Shown here piece by piece: positions 1 through 4,745 of a stretch of DNA of 6,648 bases. The notes beneath the pieces are model-generated. The model had not been told where the DNA came from, ran no database searches, and saw nothing but the letters and a program-made list of their open reading frames with translations. A program made the position numbers and the translations under genes. The stretch is from contig JAAOZO010000096.1 in assembly GCA_011605715.1 (NCBI GenBank), positions 1-6,648 on the forward strand, read 5' to 3'. Source of the DNA: Nitrososphaerota archaeon. GTDB lineage: Archaea > Thermoproteota > EX4484-205 > JAAOZO01. Each line of letters starts with the position of its first letter. Position 1 is the first letter of the stretch.

Positions 1-93
1 ACTTAGGCCAAGGGTTACCAGGTAAAGAGCGTAGAGAACTAAAGAAAAGTTGGTTCTCTGCCTCTTGAAGTTTAGTTCGAATACTTTGAGCAT
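1..93 (-). CDS. N-terminal fragment of a membrane protein, possibly an MFS transporter (partial)
   Basis: Seen: the minus-strand frame starting with ATG at 93-91 stays open to the window edge (31 codons). It begins with a short basic amphipathic stretch (MLKVFELNFKRQR) followed by a hydrophobic run (TNFSLVLYALYLVTLGLS) that looks like the start of a first transmembrane helix. The frame is open back to a TAA at 130-132, but ATG 93 is the only standard start in it. The gene is divergent from the P-type ATPase. A cytosolic basic N-terminus followed by TM1 is typical of major facilitator superfamily transporters in acidophilic archaea, but too little is present to assign a family. A weak AAGGA lies 12 bases upstream of the ATG. 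The alternative is that this open frame is chance and the stretch belongs to a structured RNA or small mobile element (see the inverted repeat at 3-117). Confidence 0.42.
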   Translation of the reverse strand, partial: MLKVFELNFKRQRTNFSLVLYALYLVTLGLS

Positions 94-117
94 AAGAAAA
101 GGTAATCCTTGGCCTAG
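3..117. repeat. Long inverted repeat with internal hairpins
   Basis: Bases 4-19 (TAGGCCAAGGGTTACC) are complementary to 101-116 over 16 consecutive positions. Fifteen pairs are Watson-Crick and one is G14-T106; a further T3-G117 wobble is possible. Between the arms are two more hairpins: 31-39 with 53-61, and 64-71 with 83-90. Together they would form a three-way junction of about 115 nt. The G14-T106 position pairs (G-U) only in a plus-strand RNA; in the minus-strand transcript it is a C-A mismatch, which mildly favours a plus-strand RNA. No known RNA family was recognised. A small inverted-repeat mobile element (MITE) or a leader structure of the leftward gene are the alternatives. The repeat is directly visible; its meaning is not. 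Confidence 0.6.
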
Positions 118-158
118 AAAAACCTTAAGTTAACAGAGCACCTAACTTCAATCACAAA

Positions 159-168
159 CTTTATAAAG
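159..168 (+). promoter_or_regulatory. Palindromic TATA box of the divergent promoter region
   Basis: CTTTATAAAG is a perfect 10-base palindrome and a good archaeal TATA box. Its centre near 163.5 predicts transcription starting about 26 bases away, near 190 on the plus strand, leaving a leader of about 39 bases that contains the strong Shine-Dalgarno at 215-221. Because it is symmetric it could also serve the leftward gene, with a start near 137. The flanking BRE is not clear enough to choose a direction. Confidence 0.55.
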
Positions 169-214
169 CGGAAGAAAATGGGCATGCTAAAGTTAAATGT
201 TAAAGACTTCGTAT

Positions 215-221
215 GGAGGTG
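215..221 (+). promoter_or_regulatory. Strong Shine-Dalgarno (GGAGGTG) ahead of the P-type ATPase
   Basis: GGAGGTG matches the archaeal anti-Shine-Dalgarno (CACCUCC) over seven bases. It is 58 bases upstream of ATG 280, too far to serve it. It lies exactly seven bases before CTG 229, which is in frame with the ATPase and separated from it by no stop codon. It therefore argues for initiation at 229, or for a translated short frame (ATG 213 to TGA 251) overlapping it. Confidence 0.6.
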
Positions 222-279
222 GCGCTAGCTGAAGGCAAAAAGCACGTCTGATTTCAAAAATCTTTCAATTGAAGAAACT

Positions 280-2643
280 ATGAAACTGTTAGGTACTACT
301 GAAAAAGGCATTTCTGAATCCGAAGCAAAAAGACGTCTTGAAGTGTTTGGGTATAATGAAGTGGTAGAGAAAAAGAGAAATCCCGTCGTTGACTTTCTAC
401 TTCGTTTTTGGGGGCCTATGCCATGGTTACTTGAACTAGCTGCAGTACTTTCGCTCTTGTTGGGACACTATATAGAAGGAATTATAATATTCGTGCTACT
501 AACGATTAACGCAGTTATAGGCCATTGGCACGCTCGTGGTTCACAAAAGGCAGTTGAGCTTTTAAAGAAAAAGCTAGCCATAAAAGCAAAGGTTCTAAGG
601 GATGGCGCTTGGACAATAAAAGAGGCTAGAGAAGTAGTGCCTGGTGACGTCATCTCTGTTAGACTTGGAGACATAGTACCTGCAGATGCTAAGATTATAA
701 GTGGTGAACTTTCTGTTGACCAATCTGCATTAACTGGAGAATCTCTTCCTGTTGACGTTCATGAGTCTGATGTTGTTTATTCTGGCTCAATAGTGAGGCG
801 CGGCGAAGCAATATGTGTTGTTGTTAATACTGGAGCAAACACATACTTCGGTAAAACAACTGAACTAGTTAAAATAGCTAAGCCAAAATCGCATCAAGAA
901 GAAATAATGATGGCTGTAATTAAGTACATGATGTATTTTGGTGTTGCGGCGTCGCTCCTAGTTTCTTCTTATGCTTTGCTTATTAATGTAGATTTGCTAA
1001 CAGTATTAACTTTTATTGTGACTTTTCTTATGGGTGCAGTCCCAGTAGCGCTTCCTGCAGTATTAACTATAATTCAAGCTGTTGGAGCTGTAGAGCTTGC
1101 TAAAAAAGGAGCTCTTGTAACTAGGCTTGATTCAATCGAAGATGCGGCCTCAATAGACATTCTATGCCTTGATAAAACTGGCACGATAACTCAAAACAAG
1201 TTATCTGTTGTTGATGTTGTACCTTTCTATGAATACAAAAAAGAAGAAGTTATAGCTCTTGCGGCTCTAGCATCAAGAGAGGAAAGTCTCGACTTAATAG
1301 ACCTCGCGGTAATCTCTTATGCTAAAGATCTTAAAGTTGACCTCAGCAAGTACAAACAAGTTTCCTATAAGCCATTCGATCCCTCTACGAAGAGAACAGA
1401 AGCCATCGTCAAAGTAAGCGAAGATCAGTTTAAGGTAGTTAAAGGAGCACCCCAAGTTATCATGTCGTTGTGTGAAGATGTAGATAAAAAAACTATAGAT
1501 TCAGCAAACAAAATGATAGAAGAGTTCTCGCGTAAAGGCTATAGAGCAATAGCTGTTGCTAAGTCGGAAGAGAACAACAACGATAATCTTAAACTTGTAG
1601 GCCTATTGTCGCTGGCCGATCCTCCTAGACCTGATTCGAAAAGTATGATAGAAGAAATAAAAAAGCTCGAAGTAAAACCAGTCATGTTAACTGGTGACAA
1701 CATTGCTATAGCCAAAGAAATAGCACGTCAGGTGGGAATTGGCGATAAAATTGTAAGACTACCTGACCTCGAAGGCTTAAGTGAAGCGGAACAAGAAAAA
1801 ATAGTTGAAGAAGCAGATGGGTTTGCTGAGATATATCCTGAGGACAAATACAAGATAGTTAAACTTTTTCAGTCTAAGGGTCATATGGTTGGAATGACTG
1901 GCGATGGTGTTAATGATGCTCCTGCGCTGAAGCAAGCTGAAATGGGTATTGCCGTGAGTAACTCAACTGATGTAGCTAAAGCTTCTGCAAGTGTAGTCTT
2001 AACTGAGCCTGGAATGGGTGTAATAGTTGACCTAATTAAAGTAAGTCGACAAACATATCAGCGTGCACTCTCATGGGTAATCAACAAGGTTACAAAGGTC
2101 ATAGAGTTTGTTTCTGTGTTGACTCTAAGCTTTTTCTGGCTACACAATCTTGTACTTTCCCTTCTTGGCATGTCCTTACTTGTATTTGCAAATGACTTTG
2201 TAACAATGTCACTGGCAACAGATAACGTTGAGCATACAAAAAGTCCTAACAAATGGAATGTGAAAAACATTACACTAGCATCATTAGTTCCCGCTGCATT
2301 TTTAGTTTTGGAAGGCATGCTTGTAATATTCACAGGAGTCCAGTATTTCCATTTAAATATGGAACACCTTCGTAGTTTAGTACTACTAAATCTTGTATTT
2401 AATAGTCAGTTTAGAGTATTAATCATAAGGGAGCGAAGACACTTTTGGTCTTCACGTCCAGGTAGAGAGTTGCTTATTACAAGTACGGCAACTATAATTG
2501 GATTCATGATACTTGGAGCCTTTGGCATCTTCATTTATCCGTTAACAGTATACGAAATATTGGTCATCTTAGGATATTCGATGTTCTTTACACTTCTCAT
2601 TGATTTTCCAAAGTACTATGTGTTTAGAAAGTTTGGGCTATAG
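280..2643 (+). CDS. P-type (P3A) plasma-membrane proton-translocating ATPase
   Basis: Predicted ATP-driven H+ export pump of the cytoplasmic membrane, related to fungal and plant H+-ATPases and their archaeal homologues. Residue numbers are from ATG 280. Seen in order: cation-ATPase N-domain (1-35), M1-M2 (about 46-82), actuator domain with TGES (152-155), M3-M4 (about 213-267) with PVALP (255-259), phosphorylation site DKTGT (Asp298), nucleotide domain with FDPSTKRTE and KGAP (388-391), TGDN (471-474), the TGDGVNDAP hinge (540-548), and M5-M10 (about 602-776). In M6 the sequence ANDFVTMS places Asp639 at the position of plant AHA2 Asp684, the proton acceptor, which supports H+ rather than Ca2+ or heavy-metal transport. 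No C-terminal autoinhibitory domain is present. The start is uncertain: family similarity begins about seven residues before Met1 (LSIEET), and CTG 229 with an ideal Shine-Dalgarno would add 17 residues (804 total). ATG 280 is given as the conservative coordinate. The gene appears monocistronic. Confidence 0.94.
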   Translation: MKLLGTTEKGISESEAKRRLEVFGYNEVVEKKRNPVVDFLLRFWGPMPWLLELAAVLSLLLGHYIEGIIIFVLLTINAVIGHWHARGSQKAVELLKKKLAIKAKVLRDGAWTIKEAREVVPGDVISVRLGDIVPADAKIISGELSVDQSALTGESLPVDVHESDVVYSGSIVRRGEAICVVVNTGANTYFGKTTELVKIAKPKSHQEEIMMAVIKYMMYFGVAASLLVSSYALLINVDLLTVLTFIVTFLMGAVPVALPAVLTIIQAVGAVELAKKGALVTRLDSIEDAASIDILCLDKTGTITQNKLSVVDVVPFYEYKKEEVIALAALASREESLDLIDLAVISYAKDLKVDLSKYKQVSYKPFDPSTKRTEAIVKVSEDQFKVVKGAPQVIMSLCEDVDKKTIDSANKMIEEFSRKGYRAIAVAKSEENNNDNLKLVGLLSLADPPRPDSKSMIEEIKKLEVKPVMLTGDNIAIAKEIARQVGIGDKIVRLPDLEGLSEAEQEKIVEEADGFAEIYPEDKYKIVKLFQSKGHMVGMTGDGVNDAPALKQAEMGIAVSNSTDVAKASASVVLTEPGMGVIVDLIKVSRQTYQRALSWVINKVTKVIEFVSVLTLSFFWLHNLVLSLLGMSLLVFANDFVTMSLATDNVEHTKSPNKWNVKNITLASLVPAAFLVLEGMLVIFTGVQYFHLNMEHLRSLVLLNLVFNSQFRVLIIRERRHFWSSRPGRELLITSTATIIGFMILGAFGIFIYPLTVYEILVILGYSMFFTLLIDFPKYYVFRKFGL

Positions 2644-2664
2644 CTTAAAGTTAATCTCTTTAAG
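2644..2664 (+). terminator. Hairpin directly after the P-type ATPase stop
   Basis: CTTAAAG (2644-2650) and CTTTAAG (2658-2664) form a perfect 7-bp stem with a 7-base loop, starting at the base after the TAG stop. No long T-tract follows, so it may be a 3'-end or stability hairpin rather than a true terminator. It is AT-rich and weak. Confidence 0.35.
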
Positions 2665-2680
2665 AATGTGTCGTGTTAAT

Positions 2681-2699
2681 AGTCTCTAAATTGGAGACT
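2681..2699. repeat. Small hairpin in the ATPase-ATPase spacer
   Basis: AGTCTC (2681-2686) pairs with GAGACT (2694-2699), extendable by a T-G wobble, around a 5-base loop. The 192-base spacer 2644-2835 also holds a 5-bp hairpin GCGAG/CTCGC (2770-2774 with 2783-2787) and no convincing gene. Function unknown. Confidence 0.35.
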
Positions 2700-2798
2700 C
2701 TCCTGACTATAGTGAGAATGTCAAAAGAACCCACTAAAGTTCGATGTAAGCAGTAGTCAACTTGGTAAGGCGAGGCTATGTGCTCGCAACTATGAATA

Positions 2799-2813
2799 AG
2801 AAAAACTTATAAG
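2799..2813 (+). promoter_or_regulatory. BRE/TATA promoter of the STAND ATPase gene
   Basis: A purine-rich BRE (about 2799-2805) precedes the TATA box CTTATAAG (2806-2813), centred at 2809.5. The ATG at 2836 is 26.5 bases downstream of that centre, so transcription should start at or next to the start codon, giving a leaderless mRNA. This also explains the lack of a Shine-Dalgarno. Confidence 0.7.
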
Positions 2814-2835
2814 AATATTCTTTTGGGAATATTCC
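2811..2835. promoter_or_regulatory. Tandem palindromic operator (two GAATATTC sites)
   Basis: GAATATTC occurs at 2813-2820 and again at 2827-2834. The first is embedded in the 12-base palindrome AAGAATATTCTT (2811-2822), the second in the 10-base palindrome GGAATATTCC (2826-2835). Centre-to-centre distance is 14 bases. Both lie between the TATA box and the start codon, where a bound dimer would block RNA polymerase, so a repressor operator is the natural reading. No regulator can be named. Confidence 0.5.
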
Positions 2836-4122
2836 ATGAGGAATACAAATGAAGAGATTGTAATAAGTAGAAGAGAAGAGGAAGCTATAAGGAGTCTCAA
2901 AGGTTGGATACTAGTCTATGGAAGACGGAAAACTGGGAAAACCTTCCTGCTGAGGAGATTGTTTGCCCAATCTCACTATTTCATAATAACAAGGTCTAGT
3001 GGGGTTTTGGTTGAAGATGAGAACGAACTTTCTTACGTTGGTCTCGAGGAAGCGATTGGGCTTATCAGAAGGCTACTGGAAGAGAAAGAAGTTGTCATAT
3101 TGGATGAGTTTCAAAGACTACCAGATAGCTATTGGGAAGCTTTAGCTTTACAGCATCCAAATGGAAAGCTAATTTTAAGTGGCTCAAGCTTTGGAATTTT
3201 AAAAAAGGTTTTTGAAAAGAAAAGCCCCCTACTTGGTTTGTTTTCTCCATTTAAGATGGACTTGATAAGCTACTCTGATGCTATCCTTTCCCTTAGAAAA
3301 GTCTGCCCTTCTTTAAAGGATGCCTTACTTTGGGGATTAATAGTTCGTGATCCTTGGGTAATTCCAATGGTCTCCCTTAATAGGAACGTAGTTTCTGAGA
3401 TTTGCAACAAGGCTTACTACTTTCTTGTATCTGCTTCAGGACTAATTGGAGAAGTTTTTGAAGAAGAAGAAAGAGCTTTAACTAAAGTTTACGACGCTGT
3501 TATCAGGCTTGTTGGAGAAGGTCTGTGGAAATCGACAGAAATTTCAGGAATTCTAACTTCTAATAACTTAATCTCAGGAGGTCTCCCTACTGTAACTGGA
3601 CTACTTGAAAGGTTGGTTGGAATGGGAATTTTAGAAAAAATTACGTTGTGGAAGACTAGAGGCTCAAGACATTACTTCAAACACAGGTCTCCTCTGCTGT
3701 CAATAGTTTACTACCTTGATCAAAAACTAAACATCACCGAAGTAGCTTATAGAAAAGTTGATCAAAACTTAGTTTTAAGTGCTATCGGCAAAGAGTTCCA
3801 ATTTAGTTTGGGAGAAATGCTTGCTGAGTACCTGGGGGGGCGAAGGAGCTATACCATACTGCCAGACGGAAAAGGAGATATAGACATAGTAATCCTAGAC
3901 TCAAGAGGCAAAACACCGATAATAGGGTATGAAGTAAAGATAGGCGAAATTGATGAAAATGAAGCTAAAAAATCTGTAGAATTAATTCATTCCTTTGGAA
4001 TTCCAAGAGCTGGACTCATAAGTGCAACCAAAAAACCTCCAAAGGTCCCAGGTTCTTATGAGGAGTTTGGTCCAGAAGAATTAATGAATATAGCAAAAAC
4101 AATTGGAAGCAAAAAGCTTTAG
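2836..4122 (+). CDS. Archaeal STAND-type ATPase with C-terminal PD-(D/E)XK-like (DUF234) domain
   Basis: Member of the archaeal ATPase family (Arch_ATPase plus DUF234), often expanded in archaeal genomes and of mostly unknown role. Seen: Walker A GRRKTGKT (29-36), Walker B VVILDEF (86-92, Asp90/Glu91), a sensor-like strand LILSGSS (112-118), and a helical or winged-helix region (about 213-275) with LTSNNLISGGLPTVTGLLERL. The C-terminal domain (about 310-400) has GDIDIV (Asp348/Asp350) followed by GYEVKIGEI (Glu366, Lys368). That matches the D...ExK layout of PD-(D/E)XK nuclease folds, with an upstream Glu at 320 or 327. All motif residues are present, so the gene looks intact and of normal length (428 aa). 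The start is set by a leaderless promoter exactly upstream. Known for the family: P-loop ATPase. Inferred: a DNA-acting or signalling ATPase, possibly defence- or mobile-element-linked. It has its own promoter and no operon partner; the next gene also has its own TATA box. Confidence 0.88.
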   Translation: MRNTNEEIVISRREEEAIRSLKGWILVYGRRKTGKTFLLRRLFAQSHYFIITRSSGVLVEDENELSYVGLEEAIGLIRRLLEEKEVVILDEFQRLPDSYWEALALQHPNGKLILSGSSFGILKKVFEKKSPLLGLFSPFKMDLISYSDAILSLRKVCPSLKDALLWGLIVRDPWVIPMVSLNRNVVSEICNKAYYFLVSASGLIGEVFEEEERALTKVYDAVIRLVGEGLWKSTEISGILTSNNLISGGLPTVTGLLERLVGMGILEKITLWKTRGSRHYFKHRSPLLSIVYYLDQKLNITEVAYRKVDQNLVLSAIGKEFQFSLGEMLAEYLGGRRSYTILPDGKGDIDIVILDSRGKTPIIGYEVKIGEIDENEAKKSVELIHSFGIPRAGLISATKKPPKVPGSYEEFGPEELMNIAKTIGSKKL

Positions 4123-4149
4123 CATAAGGATTCAGCTCTGGTTTGAAAC

Positions 4150-4162
4150 AAAGCTTTTTAAG
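4150..4162 (+). promoter_or_regulatory. TATA promoter of the Lrp-like regulator
   Basis: TTTTTAAG (4155-4162), preceded by a purine-rich stretch, is a TATA-like element centred at 4158.5. That is 26.5 bases before the GTG at 4185, the same geometry as for the neighbouring genes, and it predicts a leaderless transcript starting at GTG. A GTTTGAAAC inverted repeat (4141-4149) lies just upstream and could be a regulator site. Confidence 0.6.
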
Positions 4163-4184
4163 TCTCATTAAGAAATAAAATTAT

Positions 4185-4640
4185 GTGAGCGAAGAAAAAG
4201 TAGATGAGCTTGATATTCAAATACTAAAGGAGTACATGAAGGATTCGAGAGTTTCATTTAGAAAGATAGCAGAGAAGCTTAAGGTTTCTGCCGGAACTGT
4301 GTTAGCAAGAACAAAGAAGCTTGAGAAAATGGGCGTCATAAAGAGCTATACAATCGAAGTAGATTATAGAAAGCTAGGCTATTCAGTTACTGCTGTCACT
4401 GAGATAACAGTTTCTGGAGGAAAATTACTTGAAGTTGAGAGCCAAATAGCAAGCATACCGAACACTTTTATCGTTTACGACATAACTGGAGAGAACGACG
4501 TCGTAGTCATAAGTAAGTTTAGGTCAACAGAGGAACTAAGTAGGTTCACTAAGTCTTTACTTTCTATACCAAACGTAGTAAGGACAAACACTCACGTAGT
4601 TTTAACGCCTATAAAGGAAAGCCTGAATATTGCTTTATGA
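4185..4640 (+). CDS. Lrp/AsnC-family transcriptional regulator
   Basis: Small DNA-binding regulator of 151 aa, the usual length for the feast/famine family. Seen: the N-terminal signature VDELDIQILKEYMKDSR, a helix-turn-helix at about 22-45 (SFRKIAEKLKVSAGTVLART), the linker with GVIKSYTIEVD, and a C-terminal ligand-sensing RAM domain (about 65-142) with the characteristic YDITGENDVVV and a closing THVVLTPIKE strand. Known of the family: dimers to octamers that bind pseudopalindromic AT-flanked sites and respond to amino acids. Start: GTG 4185 is 26.5 bases from the TATA centre; the ATG at 4183 is out of frame. It lies 62 bases after the STAND ATPase and about 105 bases before glnA in the same direction. 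Inferred role: control of glnA and/or itself in response to glutamine or another amino acid. A candidate site is present at 4661-4686. Confidence 0.92.
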   Translation: MSEEKVDELDIQILKEYMKDSRVSFRKIAEKLKVSAGTVLARTKKLEKMGVIKSYTIEVDYRKLGYSVTAVTEITVSGGKLLEVESQIASIPNTFIVYDITGENDVVVISKFRSTEELSRFTKSLLSIPNVVRTNTHVVLTPIKESLNIAL

Positions 4641-4654
4641 AAATGTGAAGAAAA

Positions 4655-4665
4655 GTTGTCTTTTT
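4655..4665 (+). terminator. Possible T-rich terminator of the Lrp gene
   Basis: GTTGTCTTTTT begins 15 bases after the Lrp stop codon. Archaeal termination often uses T-tracts without a hairpin. The tract overlaps the left flank of the putative Lrp operator, so its role is ambiguous. Confidence 0.3.
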
Positions 4666-4686
4666 ATGTACAATTGTGCAAATAAA
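4661..4686. promoter_or_regulatory. Putative Lrp-type operator/activator site upstream of glnA
   Basis: TGTACAATTGTGCA (4667-4680) is a 14-base palindrome apart from one non-complementary base pair. It is flanked by T-rich (4661-4665) and A-rich (4681-4686) arms that keep partial symmetry, the typical look of Lrp-family sites. Its centre is about 47 bases upstream of the glnA TATA centre and 72 bases upstream of the start codon. That is a position for activation rather than promoter blocking. The adjacent gene encodes an Lrp regulator, which makes it the obvious candidate binder. Confidence 0.45.
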
Positions 4687-4710
4687 TTCAAATTTACGGT
4701 ACTTATAAGC

Positions 4711-4724
4711 AAAAGATTTAAATA
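4711..4724 (+). promoter_or_regulatory. BRE/TATA promoter of glnA
   Basis: AAAAGA (BRE-like, 4711-4716) directly precedes TTTAAATA (4717-4724). The centre at 4720.5 is 25.5 bases before ATG 4746, so the transcript should be leaderless and begin at that ATG. A second, weaker TATA-like sequence ACTTATAAG (4701-4709) could direct a start near 4731. Confidence 0.65.
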
Positions 4725-4745
4725 GGGGTATGCTTGTTTGTTGGC

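Noticed and set aside
3..68. Plus-strand open frame from the window edge to TGA at 66-68, as the tail of an upstream gene
   Set aside because: Only about 21 codons, no recognisable protein, and it overlaps the better minus-strand membrane-protein frame and the inverted repeat.
3..117. 5S rRNA or tRNA from the three-way-junction shape and a GTTCGAAT motif
   Set aside because: The sequence lacks the conserved 5S positions and is too AT-rich. The GTTCGAAT loop is not closed by a proper T-stem and no acceptor/anticodon arrangement can be drawn.
468..674. Minus-strand open frame inside the pump gene (likewise 2058-2333)
   Set aside because: Shadows of a clearly conserved P-type ATPase reading frame; no start signals or recognisable protein.
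2718..2756. Twelve-codon frame (MSKEPTKVRCKQ) in the spacer
   Set aside because: Too short, no convincing promoter or ribosome-binding site.
2644..2800. C/D-box small RNA in the spacer
   Set aside because: A CTGA occurs at 2703-2706 but there is no box C (RTGATGA) at a suitable distance.
4112..4158. Hairpin between AAAAGCTTT (4112-4120) and AAAGCTTTT (4150-4158) as terminator of the ATPase-nuclease gene
   Set aside because: Each arm is itself palindromic, the left arm is inside the coding end and the right arm overlaps the Lrp TATA box. Coincidence of AT-rich palindromes is the simpler view.
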